Shown here: positions 11,101 to 22,369 of the stretch, piece by piece
How the letters are laid out: each line of letters begins with the position of its first letter
How positions within the stretch are numbered: the stretch's first letter is position 1
Assembly: GCA_028386065.3 (NCBI GenBank)
Contig: JAKUCV010000198.1
Span: 18,955 to 82,954 of the forward strand
DNA from: Turnera subulata
Taxonomy: Eukaryota; Streptophyta; Magnoliopsida; Malpighiales; Passifloraceae
Direction of reading: 5' to 3'
Length of the DNA stretch: 64,000 bases
The notes under the pieces: generated by a model
What the model saw: only the letters and a program-made list of their open reading frames with translations
What the model was told of the DNA's origin: nothing
Databases searched by the model: none
Made by a program: the position numbers and the translations under genes

Positions 11101-11468
11101 TCAATAGTGGTGCATATCAGCAGGTGGCGGCATTTTCCTCTCGTCGGGTCAGATCCATAGGGTGCATTACATTCATGTTTTCTTATGTTATTTTGTCTTC
11201 CGCTGCATACTCATTTACCTTGTATAATTTATTATTTAATTTATAATAAAATTGATGATGATTGTGTCATGGCTAACGTTGCCGGTATTGGGAGTTCGGC
11301 TCACATAGAGCCGGTTTCTGTTTGGACACAGTTTTGTTTACCTTGGCATGTATATTGATTTCTCGATTCATTTGTGGTTTATACCGTAACCCGGGGACAT
11401 AAGGGCAGTTTGGTCATTTCATATGTTATCATTAATTAATTTGGTTATTTTGGGTTACGCTCGTTTCA
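8136..11468 (+). mobile_element. Solo LTR (3.3 kb, gypsy-type) with near-perfect TSD
   Basis: It starts TGTAACACCTCG and ends GCTCGTTTCA. Flanks are acttt (8131-8135) and gcttt (11469-11473), a 5-bp TSD with one mismatch. Inner blocks align with the minus-strand LTR at 550-3782. A TATA box (ggtataaaaag, about 8509) precedes a pyrimidine-rich leader, and a good splice donor (tcg|gtaagc) lies near 8780. A locally repeated block of roughly 60-70 bases (gagggtacccctcg, ggggatagatgggt) occupies 10490-10650. A lone LTR flanked by a TSD is what recombination between the two LTRs of an element leaves behind. Confidence 0.75.
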
Positions 11469-12711
11469 GCTTTTTATCAATTTTTGCACCCTAAGACGAT
11501 TTTTTTTGAATTGACCACCATAGTTAGATGTGGCACGGCGGGCCCCAATCCAGGCTAGGAGTGCGTTGTTGGGGGATGTTACCCTATGACTTGTTTTACT
11601 TTGATACAGTCAGGCATGGTGTCCTAAGAATAGATGAATTGATGATTAGATTTGGGCATTCTCAATTGTAAGGCCTAATTTTTTGAAAAATCTAATGTGT
11701 TGTTGCTTTGGGCATTCTTAGCGAGTTGTAAGGCCCATTTTAGAAATTTGATATGTTGCGATTTTGGGGCATTCTCAGTGAAACGAGTTGTAAGGGTCAA
11801 CCTTTTTTATTAATGTTTTGCATGTGGGACCCGTCGAGTCTCAATATTCTGATAAAAACACCCAAGGGGTTGCCCCAACAGCATCTCTAGCCCAAGGCAT
11901 GGTGGGCTCGTTTATTCTGATTTGAGAATGGAGTTAGATTCCTTAGACATGAGTAACCGTTCTGGGCATAAATGACCCTTAATCACTAAAATCAGGGGCA
12001 TGCTACCCCCACCTCTGAAGGATTGACTAGAGATGCTGTTGGGGCATGAAACCCCGATTCCGTCAAGGGGCATGACGTGCCCGCTAGCAGACAAGGGGCA
12101 TGATGTGCCTGCCGGCTGACAAGGGGCAAGATGAGCCCCGAACCCAGACGATAGATGACCTAGGGGTAATAGATGCCGTAAGACACGAACAGTTGACCCT
12201 AGGGGCACGACCACCCCGATCCGATGAGACAGACGATGAAGTTGACAGCCGACAGTGCAAGCCGCTAGATAAGCTCCGAGAGTTTAATGAAACCTCTCTC
12301 CCCAGACAAAACCTGAGAGTTTAGTGAAACCTCTCTCCCCATACAAAACTTTAACGGTTTGATGAAACCCCTCCCCAAACGAACTCCGAGAGTTTAATGA
12401 AACCTCTCCCTAGACAAAGCTTTGAGAGTTTGATGAAACCTCTCCCTAGACAACCTTGAGGTCAGACACCTCCCTAGATAACATCCAAGGTGATTATCAA
12501 TTTCCTCAGTGGCATAAGTAGGATCGGATGATTCCCTAGATAACCCTTCCAGCACAGCCTTGGGATGAGATGATTCCCATACTCGAAGTATGAAATACTC
12601 CAATTCATGACACGCCAACCACATCATTATTTATAGCATTTCCAAAATTGGTTGTTCTTCTTTAGTAATGTTTTGTCTTTAGTTCCTAAAAACTCAACAA
12701 CGAGGGGCATC
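11469..12711 (+). other. 3' internal region of an LTR element, with palindromes and polypurine tract
   Basis: The GGGGCAT...CCCC palindromes resume here (11995, 12041, 12067, 12095, 12123, 12201). They are followed by a 36-bp tandem array and then 'acgaggggcat' directly before the LTR at 12712, which is a plausible polypurine tract. Together with 7677-8135 this looks like the untranslated 3' end of one element. No coding region was recognised. Confidence 0.5.
12270..12460 (+). repeat. 36-37 bp tandem repeat, five copies
   Basis: The unit core gagagtttaatgaaacctct starts at 12278, 12315, 12353, 12388 and 12424, so the period is 35-38 bases. Units diverge mildly in the 'ccccagacaaa' spacer. 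It lies inside the LTR element's 3' internal region. Confidence 0.8.
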
Positions 12712-14349
12712 TGTGAACCCCAAATTTGGACCACTCATATTTGATTAATTTAAACCTTCATGTGTCTTGAAACCAAGGTTAATTAGATGACTTAACCTAG
12801 GCTAGAGATATATTGGAGCTTAGATTAATGGAATGTGGCATTGTAATTAATTTGGACTTTAAGTGATTCTAACCCAATGTCAATTACATGACTTAACTTT
12901 AGGCCAAAAGTATGTTTGGACTTAAAATTAATAAAGTGTGGATCTTCCAGGAATAATCAGCCCATAAAATACATTCCTTGTAGCCCACAATTAGCTCTAG
13001 TTTTTCAGAATTGATGTTTCCATTTGATGAAGGGTGTGTTTTATAGTAAATGATATAAAAACTAAGCAATCTAGGTGTTTAATGTTGATGGGAATGATTT
13101 GGGGGATTGAAAATCAGATAGAGGATGATTTCTAGGCTGACAGGCAGTAATTTTAGGCGTCAAAATCAAGCCAAGATGGAATTAAGGCAAATCGGGACCG
13201 AAATGGAAAGAACGTGTGAACAGTGTGCAAAGATGGCAGCCATGTGGGCATGACTGCCGACACCTGGCAGCCATGTTGCCATGATCCCAGGGGGCTTGGC
13301 GGCCATGCATCACTGTTACGTAATTTTTTGGACATTTTTCGATTTAATTCGGCTCTAGCCATTGTTCTCCAGAATTTCAGCAAGAATCTTGTTCATTATG
13401 ATGATCCACTTACACCCCAAAACACTATAAATAGACACCCTCCCTCACACATCTCTATAATTACTTTCGCCAGAGGAGAGTGGCAGCTAGGACAAAAGGG
13501 ACTCAATGTACTGGACTGGATAAAGCTATTGCTAGTGTCCTTCCTGTACTGACTTACTGTATACTGGTGTTAGTGGACTAAACACACACAAGAGCTCCCA
13601 AACTCTCATATTCACACATACTAGAATGCTTAGGTGTTTGGAGAAACTCTACTTCTCCAAACCTAGAAAAATTGTTTAGAGTTGTTATTCTAGAGGATTT
13701 CGGTGGTGAAGTGCATCAAGAAGAAGTCAGCAAGGAGAAGTCAAGAGGAGATTAAAGATAGAGCTTAGGAGTGGAAGAAGATTGGGTTCCAAAGACACCC
13801 AAAACAAAGGAGCTAGAAGAGGGCTACAAGATGTAACTCCCATCCTATTTACTTGATTCTTGTTGTTGATTTGTGATGAACTAATGTTTCTATTGCTGAT
13901 GTAGTTGTTGTGTGAAAACATGTAAGAACTACGTGGCTTTGAACCCGGTTGCCGGATTACGCGGGTGGTCTCTAGTGGTGGAGACTCAAGCCAAATCCCC
14001 TCCTCACCCCATTCCTTTCAAAAAACAGTTATTTGTTTTCTTGTTTGATTGTTTCCAGACTATGCACAACACACTCACAAGGCATACAAATATTCTTCAA
14101 TTGCACAAAATTTCGCTCCAACACGGGTAGGTGCCTAACACCTTTCCACCTATGACGAACCTCCGAATCCACAATCTTTGGTTCGCTATTACTAGTGTCG
14201 TATGTTGATTTTGGATGGGTTTTTGCCCGGGCTTTCCCATGGAATAAAACCAGGGTATCGAATCCATTAGTTGTTGAACTGACCCATAAGAAGAAGGTGT
14301 AAGAATAAGGTGGGGAGGTCAAGCCTATAGTTTTGCCCGGGTCCTCACA
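12712..14349 (+). repeat. LTR, 1.6 kb, TGTGA...TCACA ends
   Basis: It starts TGTGAACCCCAAATTTGG and ends GTCCTCACA, giving 5-bp terminal inverted repeats, and is preceded by a polypurine tract, so it is a 3' LTR. A TATA box (cactataaatagac, about 13426) marks the U3/R border. The block 'aagaactacgtg...tttgaac...ggtctctagtggtggagactcaagcc' is shared with the LTR at 30700. The flanks (gcatc and gaggt) do not form a TSD, as expected when only one LTR of the element is present. Confidence 0.65.
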
Positions 14350-14575
14350 GAGGTGTTCTATTTGCTATCCCACATCTATTGCAAGTTGATTTTGAGGTGG
14401 TGTGGAGCTCTATATAAGTAACACTCCCTCTCTCTTTTATGTATCCCAAAATTTGTATTACATATTCTTCTCTTAATATAAAGAGCAGGCCGCAATAGTG
14501 GTGCTCCGGAGACGTAAGCAATTATTGGCCGAACTCCATTATCAAATTTTCAGGTAATTTTGAAGTCTTCACACA
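14350..14575 (+). repeat. Copia-type LTR fragment
   Basis: It contains a TATA box (gctctatataagta, about 14410), 'tctcttaatataaag' and 'gcaattattggccgaactcc', features typical of the R/U5 part of plant copia LTRs. No paired LTR in the same orientation was found. Its right part overlaps the inverted repeat described next. Confidence 0.45.
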
Positions 14576-14720
14576 CAATAAACTAGGCGACAGCTTAGTG
14601 CCCCTCACGGTAGCCACACCCTCGGTGTTTCTCGCAATTGTTACTTTGCTACACTTAATAATAAAACCTAACATACCTATTTATAAAGACTCTGACTTAA
14701 CGGACAAGACATGACTCCTC
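14530..14720 (-). repeat. Left arm of an inverted repeat (partner 22970-23135)
   Basis: The reverse complement of this stretch aligns with 22970-23135: gttaagtc, ctttataaataggtatgtta, ggttttattattaag, gagaaacaccgag, tttattgtgtgtgaa. The match is close in the inner ~130 bases and weaker outside. The conserved 'ctttataaatagg' looks like a TATA box, so the arms are probably oppositely oriented LTR copies. Confidence 0.65.
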
Positions 14721-15122
14721 GCCATCAAATTTGTCTTCCATTCTACAATTAGCAAATAATACTTTCTCCCAATTTAGAACCACTAGCTCTACTCTCCATA
14801 AATTTAGCATCTACTTGACTGTCATGGCCATTGTTGTCACACTTGTTGTTCACTTGTCCTCCTCTTCCTAAAATTGAGGCGATTCTCATGCACAATCTGT
14901 TCACTTTTTAACACATCAATCGTCAAAGTCTTGGGATCTTGTAATTGTTCAACAGCTTTCATAAATGCCCGGGAAGCGAGAATGGGTGTCGGGTCACGGA
15001 TGAGATTAGTCTGGCTTGTCGAGCTGGGACACTCATTAGAATCAAAAAAATCATAACTGGATGGTAGGCTTGGAGAATTTTCTTGATAACTTGAAGATCT
15101 GTCATCTTCTCACTATTGGCTC

Positions 15123-15480
15123 TCAAGTTATTGACCAACAGAAATAACCATCAATTCTTTCTTCCTCTCCCATTCGGAAAAACTCAAACTCTTTCCTCAA
15201 CTCTTGCAAATTGGCTTTTTTCACATCCTCTCCACCACCATAAGTTTTCAGCAACACATCCAAGTACTTTTTTTGCACTTGTAACATCCTTGAATTTTTT
15301 AGAAACATGTATTTCCACCTGTTGCTTAAGGTAGTCCAGTGCTTCACCATTCTTCTCCACCTCTTCTTCTGTATGATTTTGAATCCCATGTTGAATAACA
15401 TCCTATATTTTGATATGTTTCAAAAAAGTCCTCATCTGCCTCCACCATATCTCAAAAATCTTGGCCATTAAATTTAAAAA
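15123..15480 (-). pseudogene. Copia gag fragment (UBN2-type)
   Basis: The minus strand encodes NGQDF.DMVEADEDF (N-terminal gag block, in another frame), a middle block with KHWTTLSNRW, and then YGGGEDVKKANLQELRKEF and FFRMGEEERIDGYF. This is the characteristic order of the copia gag polypeptide UBN2 domain. Frameshifts separate the blocks and pol does not follow. The sequence from 14720 to 15120 continues in low-complexity retroelement-like DNA without a clear domain. Confidence 0.65.
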
Positions 15481-15489
15481 CAAGACACT

Positions 15490-16480
15490 TCACATATTCT
15501 ACACACATGATAGATTAATTTTATCACAAGTACCAATCTACTACGTCAATCATAAGCCAAAGAAACAAATCTCGTTCAGCAAACGAAAATAAATCCACCG
15601 AGGCCACCGAATTGGAAATACAAAACCTCACTCAAGGCCTCCGAATTGAAAATACAAAACCTCACTTTTGTATTTTGATATAATATAACCAAAGGCATGC
15701 GAAAAGAAATCACTGTACCTTTTGGCTATTGTTGAACACGGCTGCCAACTGTGACGATGTCAGCAAAACCCTCACAAACAATTATTTTGGCGTTCAACCA
15801 GCATTTTTGCCGCACGAAAAAAAAAATTCACGAACAATTTTTTTCTCCTTCTGGAACACAGTTTTTCTTTTCTTCTCCTTGCGCAACGTCTTCACCGGAT
15901 CCTCACACGCTCCGCTACCAATTGCGGAGGGAGAGAAAAAAGAAAAAAACCTGTGTTTGTTTGTGGTGAGCCAAAAATATAAGGCTCTATTGGTGGAAAA
16001 GGATAATCGTGGCAGTTGGTGAAGAAAGAAAATCGAAAAGAAAAAGTGAAGAGTTGTGTTCGTGTTCGTGTGTAGCATGGAGAAAAAAGAAAAAGAAAAA
16101 GTGACAGGTTTCGGTGGAAGAGTGAAAAAAAAATTGACTTCGTGAAAACAAAAAGGTGGTGGTGGTGAAGGAAGAATTGTGTTTGTGTAAAAAAAAAAAA
16201 TCATTTTGTAAACTTTGTGGAGGAAGCGCAAATGGCAAGAAAATTTCGTGGAGAGAAGAAAAAAAAAACTTGCTCGTGAGTGTTTGTTGGTGGAAGCGGA
16301 TTCGCTGATCATTTAAAAAAAAAAAATTGCTGGAAACCGGTGTTTTGCAAAAACTAAAAAGGGTGGCTTGGTGAATTCATTTGGGAGCGCCTTTGACGTG
16401 CGGTGATTCACAACAAAATAACCGAAGAAGACGAGACACAACGAGATTGGATTTTAGAGACCGAACCGCAAAGGGGGAGG
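15490..16480. other. No gene supported; retroelement leader-like DNA
   Basis: It has purine-rich runs on one strand (16080-16330, many A-tracts) and short ORFs of low complexity. It sits between a minus-strand gag and a plus-strand gag-like ORF, so it may hold two facing 5' leaders. I see no host coding signature. Confidence 0.4.
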
Positions 16481-16483
16481 TTT

Positions 16484-16945
16484 TAACTTGATAAATTTTG
16501 GAGGCTACAATGCATGGTTTGTTCAAGTTCAAAAGTATATGGAAGTTTTCAATGTGTGGGATTTGGTTGCTGATGAAAGTACATTATTTCTATTGCCAAT
16601 CGAAGTTTATAAAGCTAAGGATGAAAATTTTGTGGAAACAAAACTTCATACTACACCTCGCTGGTGTCATGATTTTGCTGGTGAAATTAAAAGATAGGAA
16701 AGAGTTAAGATAAAAAATTTGTCACTGTCAGATTACAATCAAGATTCCAAGTTTTATGGTGAGTGGCATAGGTTGTCAAGAATCAAGGCGGAGGAATTAT
16801 TTTCTCAAGAGGAGGAAAAAGAAGAGTTGCTGGTTCAAGAAAATATTTTTTCTTACTAGGGAGATAATGGAGGTGAACAAATAGAAGCTGGACAACTGGA
16901 GGAGAAAAAAAATGTGATAATTGCTGTTGAAACTAATTTGTTCTT
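16484..16945 (+). pseudogene. Gag-like ORF of a copia-type element, split by the LINE
   Basis: The reading frame begins at 16488 (NFGGYNAWFVQVQKYME, NVWDLVADE), resembling the first block of copia gag (a Trp-rich segment ending 'WD.V'). It is broken by stops at about 16695 and 16857, then continues through an acidic Glu-rich tract. The reading frame at 16945 resumes exactly at 22370 after removing the LINE and one TSD copy, and stays open for about 20 more codons (EGDKLTYIEQEEKKR). The remainder (22440-22790) is degenerate. It is probably a non-autonomous element body. Confidence 0.5.
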
Positions 16946-17099
16946 GCAAAAAATTGAGAGCTTCTCTCTCTATCGTTTCTCTCTCTAAAAAAATTTTCCC
17001 GCAAAATCTAGTTCTTTCAACAGATTTTCCAGGAAAATTCTTGTGCTCTTGTTCTTCTCTGGTGTTCTAGTACTTCTCTAGCAATCAATTGCTTTTCTG

Positions 17100-18571
17100 A
17101 TGGTCTCTCCAATTATCGATGCTTCTGGTTTGGTTCGCCCAAAATCAGCCATTGTCATGGAATTGAGCAAGCTCAATCTCTCTAACCCTAAGTTGGTGGC
17201 TACCTTGCGCCTCAAAGGGAAAATTCCGGCGAATATTTTAGCTCCGGTGGCTTTCGATGCGACGGAGTTGGATTCTACTGTGAGCTCTCAGGATGTAACA
17301 TCTGGTCCGGCTACTTCGTCTACCTCTCCAGCAGTTACAGAAGCTCCATCTGCAGCAGCTACGGCTGCGAAAAAACCGTCTGATACTCCGGGTCCCTCTT
17401 GGGCTAAGGTAACTGCTACCAACCTTGCTCCGCATTCTCTGAAATTTGTTGAACCGATCCTTGCTGCTGATCAATCTACTATATCCATACCACCTGAATT
17501 GTTGGCTATTGGTCGCAAAAAGTACTCATTATGTTTAATTAGGCAATTCATGGGTGTTGCACCTAAAATTAGGCTAATTCATGCTATAGCTAATATGCTT
17601 TGGGGTCGATCTGGTGTGATCTTCGTTTCTACCTATAAGAATGATCTGTTTTTGTCCCAATTCCCCAATGAGTCTGCCTACTCCCGGGCTCTGCACAGTG
17701 GTCCATGGCATGTTGCTGGCATTCAATTGATGCTCTCACCTTGGACTTCTACCTTTCAAAAATTGGATTGCTCTTCTGCCGTATATCCTGTTTGGGTGAA
17801 GTTTAAAAATGTTCCACTTGAATTACTCACTAATGAGGGTTTAAGCTACATTGCTAGTGTTGTTGGCACACCCATCCATGGGACCAGGACTGTTCCAAAC
17901 TCTTTCGAGACAATTGTGCAAATGTATGCATTAAAGTTGATTTCTCTAAGCCTCTCAAACATGAGATGACAATAGATATTAATGGGGAATGTGTTGTCAT
18001 AGCTATTTCTTATTCCTGGAAGCCTCAATGGTGTGATAAATGTAAAACATGGGGTCATCATGAACTTGCCTACCCAACGAAGAAGTTAATGACCCAATGG
18101 ATTAAGAAAACTTCTACTGCTGCGGGAGCTGCTATGATCATTCAAAAACAAGCTACTGAAGCTACTGTTTCTAATGTCCTAAAACCATCTGTTATTCCTG
18201 AGGTTGTAGCTTCTGTTAGCAATGTACTCAGTGCACCTTCTATGACTAATCTGCCCCCTGCTCCGACAGTTTCTCATGTTAATCTACCTAAGGCCCCTAC
18301 ATCTACTGACCTAATTGCAGACTCTCAGTCCTCTCAGGAGGTGAATGTTGTTTTACCGGCTGTTGATCTTGCTTCTTGTTCTGTTAATACAACTACTGCA
18401 CCAATAACAGCTCCAAGTCCAAAAATGACTCGTGCTGCATCTAATGGTGTCAGTGTGTTAACTCAGCAAATTGCCAAGGGATCCAAGCCTAAATGTGGCA
18501 GGGGTAACAAGCAAAAGTCTCCTAAATCCTCTCCTCCAGAGAGCACGGTACCTCTTGTTTTGCCCACTTGA
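17100..18571 (+). pseudogene. LINE ORF1, DUF4283 / zinc-knuckle protein
   Basis: Residues ~1-130 are a Ser/Ala/Thr-rich leader. Residues ~135-280 form a DUF4283-like domain (RKKYSLCLIRQFMG, LWGRSGVIFVS, PWHVAGIQLML, YPVWVKFKNVPLE). A frameshift near 17918-17930 then moves reading to the frame holding KVDFSKPLKHEM, INGECVVI and the zinc knuckle CDKCKTWGHHELAY. The last ligand, normally Cys, is Tyr here. The C-terminal ~170 residues are low-complexity Ser/Thr/Pro/Val. ORF1 proteins of this class bind LINE RNA. The stop TGA shares its A with the ATG of ORF2. Confidence 0.85.
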
Positions 18572-21500
18572 TGAAGTGGCTTACTTGGAATGTGAGGGGT
18601 CTTAATGACCCCTTAAAACAGAAAGAAGTTATTCGCAGTATACATAGTAGTTTTGCTAATGTCGTATGCTTAATAGAAACAAAAATCCAACCTCATCATG
18701 TGCAGGACGCTAGGAAAAACTTTTTGCCTCAATGGAGCTTTGTTACTAACTATCAACATGCTCATCTTGGGCGCATTTGGCTTCTCTGGTTAGATCAGGT
18801 GTCCATCACTATTATTTCTTCTTCAGCTCAAGCACTACACTGCTCCATTGATTGTCCAAGAGAAAAAACAAGTTGCTATGCCTCCTTCATTTACGGATCC
18901 AATTCAGCTCAAGAGCGCTCCTCAATTCTTTTCCCACGCATCACAAGCTTTGCTTTAGTTGTGGGGATGAAGCCCTGGTGCTTACTAGGTGATTTTAACA
19001 TTGTCCGCTCTACTGCTGAATCTAATACCTCCACCTCCCATTTATTTGCTGAAATTGCTCAGTTTAATTCTTGTCTGACATCAAATGGCTTACTTGACCA
19101 TCCTTTTCTTGGTCCTCTCTACACCTGGACCAATAGGCAGTTTGATAACCCTATTTTTCGGAAATTAGATTGGTTCTTAGTCAATGCTGAGTGGTTTGCA
19201 GATTTTCCTCATAGTTCAGTCACCTTCTCAACTCCTGGGATTTCTGATCATTGTCCCATTATATTTACCAGCTCTACTCTGCTTACTTTTGGGCCGAAGC
19301 CATTCAAGTTCTGCAACTATTGGCTCTCACACCCTGAGTTCTCTACTACTGTTACTAATACTTGGTCCAGGCGCATTGATGGATATGCTATGTTCCAGTT
19401 ATGGCAGAAACTGAAACATCTGAAGGGTGATCTTAAAAAATTATATCATTCTGCCTATGGTGAATTATCACAGAAAATCTTGCTTGTTGAACAGGAGCTG
19501 AAAGCTGTCCAATCACAACTTTTTGTGGGTGCTATCAACTCTGAATTATTACTGCTTGAACAGAGTTTATTAGCTTCCCTTTCTCAATTGAAAAATGCTG
19601 AGGAATCATACATGAAGCAAAGGTCAAGAATTAATTGGCTATCTTGTGGCGATTCCAATACAAGATTTTTTCACAATGTCATGAAGGCCAGAAAAGCTAG
19701 GAACTCCATCCGTTCTATTATTACTCCTCATGGCGATCTGATTACTGATCCTCCACTCATCGAAGATGCTATTGTAAGTTTCTACTCTGAATTCTTGGGA
19801 AAGAAAAACACTGATGTTCGCCCCGAATCTGTTTCTTTCTTCCAGTCCATTTTGCAACGAACACTGGCTGATGAAGCCTCCTTATTGCTCGTTGCTGATA
19901 TTACTGAAAAAGAGATAAAAGATGCAATGTTTTCTCTTGGAAACAATAAAGCTCCGGGACCTGATGGCTATAATGCTCAGTTCTTCAAAGCCACTTGGAG
20001 CATTATTGGTGCGGATGTCGTCAAAGCAGTGCAGGAATTCTTCATCTCTGGAAAATTGTTGAAGGGTGTCAATTCCACCATCCTTAGTCTAATTCCAAAA
20101 GTACCTAATGCCCAGAAATTAACCGACTTCTGCCCCATTGCATGTTGTACTACTATCTATAAATGCATATCCAAGATTCTTGCAAACCGTTTGCAGCAAT
20201 GCCTCCCCTTCATTATCAGCAGCAGCCAATCCGCCTTCATTCCGGGTAGGCGTATTGTATATAACATCTTATTAGCTCATGAGCTGGTGCATAACTACCA
20301 CAAAAAGGGACTGTCTAGTAGATGTATCATGAAGATAGACTTGATGAAAGCATTCGACTCTGTTGATTGGACATTTCTTTTAAATGTTCTCAGTGCCATG
20401 AAGTTCCCTCATCGTTTTATTCAATGGCTGAAAGCTTGTTTCCCCACAGCCATGTATTCTGTTTCGATGAATGGTGCACTTTGTGGTTTCTTTCCCGGAG
20501 GTAAAGGTATGAGACAAGGTGATCCATTATCACCCTATCTCTTTGTCATCACAATGGAAATTCTTTCTTGTCTACTTATGAAAGCTGCTACTGAACATTC
20601 TCTTCCATATCACCCTAAATGCTCTGCTATCCAACTCACCCATCTTTGCTTTGCTGACGACTTAATGGTCTTCTCCGATGGTAGTTTACAAGCTGTTGTT
20701 ACTGTTAACAGAGTTTTTCAGGAGTTCTACACCCTCTCTGGCCTCAAGTTTAACCCAGCAAAAAGTGAAGTATTTTTGACTGGTGTTTCTGATGATGCAG
20801 CACTACAGTTCACTCAGATTATTGGTTTCAGACTCGGCAAATTGCCTGTAAGATACTTGGGGGTTCCTTTAATTTCTGGCAGATTATCATATGCTTATTG
20901 TCAGCCCCTTGTAGAGAAGATAATGGCTCGAATTAATTCTTGGAGTGCTAAACATCTATCATTTGCTGGTAAACTGCAACTTGTTATGTCAGTCTTGTTT
21001 AGCATCCAAAACTATTGGTCCAGTATATTCATTTTACCTTCCAAAGTTCTGAAAGAAGTAGAGCAATTATGTGCCTCATTTTTATGGTCAGGTAGTGAGG
21101 CTAATGCTAGGAGAGCAAAAGTTGCCTGGTCTGATCTAACACTTCCAAGACAAGAAGGTGGACTTGGCATAAAAAAACTCAAAGATTGGAACTAGGCTTG
21201 TATTGCCCGGCACCTATGGAATATTCTACTCTGTGCGGGTTCTTTTATGGGTAGCTTGGATTGATACTTATTTCTTGAAGGGTCGAAGTATATGGAGTAT
21301 ACCAATCCCAACTGTTTGCTCGTGGAGTATGCGGAAGATATTAAAACTTAGGCCATTATTCTCATCAGCTATCTCTCACTCTATTGGCAACGGGCAGCGC
21401 ACTTATGTATGGTGGGACAATTGGCATCCTCAAGGTATCCTATCCTCTATTATCTCTGCAGCATTAATTCCTAGAGCCAAGATTCCTTTACAGGCAAAAG

Positions 21501-22204
21501 TACACACACTCATCAGTCAAAATGTGTAGAATTGGCCTGCATTACGTCTGCCTATTATTACTCAATTACAGCAGATGGCCACTGACTCAATATTCCCATC
21601 TGATGACAATGATCAAATCTGCTGGAACCTACCCTCTTTTGGTAGAAACACAGTCCGAAGCACCTGGGAGTTTATTCGCGTGAAAAAGCCTAGAGTTCTT
21701 TGGTTTAAACTTCTTTGGTCTGCTGGGTTTATACCCAAGCACAGTTTCATTTTATGGCTGGCCATACTAGATCGTTTATCTACCAGAAACAGACTGCAAA
21801 GATGGGGAATAGTCTCTGTTTCAAACTGTCTCTTATGTTCGCACCCTGAGGAGTCTAGAGATCACCTATTTTTTGCATGTCCTTTTGCAGTGGAGGTATG
21901 GTCCCAATTACTTCATCTCTGTAATATTTCAAGAAATGTTGGTCCTTGGCAAGCAGAATTCTCTTGGGCACAGAAATTTCTACAGAAAAAAACTCTCAAA
22001 TCTATGATACTGCGCCTTGCTTGGTGCGCATGTATCTACCATCTTTGGAAGGAGAGGAATACTCGATTATTTACACACTGCTGCCGTTCTCCGGATGCTA
22101 TGATAGCTACAATTTGTGCAGATTTAAAGTTGCGTTTCAACGGGTGGCATAACCTCAAATCTAGACCTTTATCTTTAGAAATGCAAAGATTATGTGACTA
22201 CTAG
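18571..22204 (+). pseudogene. LINE ORF2: endonuclease, reverse transcriptase, zf-RVT
   Basis: Starting at the ATG at 18571, residues 1-230 are an APE-type endonuclease (WNVRGLN, CLIETKI, LLGDFNIV, LDWFLVN, GISDHCPI). Reverse transcriptase follows: NNKAPGPDGYNAQFF, FIPGRRI, KIDLMKAFDSVDW, MRQGDPLSPYLF, catalytic LCFADDLMVFSDG and RYLGVPLISGRL. After the TAG at 21193-21195 and a frameshift near 21240 the product resumes (LWVAWIDTYFLKGRSIW), meets another stop at 21527, and ends with the zf-RVT domain (WFKLLWSAGFIPKHSF, CLLCSHPEESRDHLFFACPFA) to 22204. ORF2 nicks the target and copies RNA in place. The first 875 residues are still one open frame with the catalytic Asp pair intact, so decay is recent. 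Confidence 0.93.
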
Positions 22205-22369
22205 GGTATCAAGTTTTCAGATCCCCTCTGATTTAGTTCATTCATTCCTTTGATGTTCTTATAGTAAGCCTTTGAGGCTAATTGTATTACACACACTGTT
22301 GTTAGGGTCTCCCTAACCTTTTTTGGAATGAAATTTGATTTGATTCTAAAAAAAAACTGATTTGTTCTT

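Larger units (their letters stand above)
16946..22354 (+). mobile_element. Full-length L1-type LINE with TSD
   Basis: The element runs from a short 5' leader rich in 'tctctct', through ORF1 (17100-18571) and ORF2 (18571-22204), to a 3' UTR and a short A-run ending about 22356. It is flanked by aactaatttgttctt (16931-16945) and aactgatttgttctt (22355-22369), a 15-bp TSD with one mismatch. Length (5.4 kb), ORF order, DUF4283-type ORF1 and zf-RVT at the ORF2 end fit plant L1 elements. Stops and frameshifts in both ORFs mean it cannot move by itself. Confidence 0.9.
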
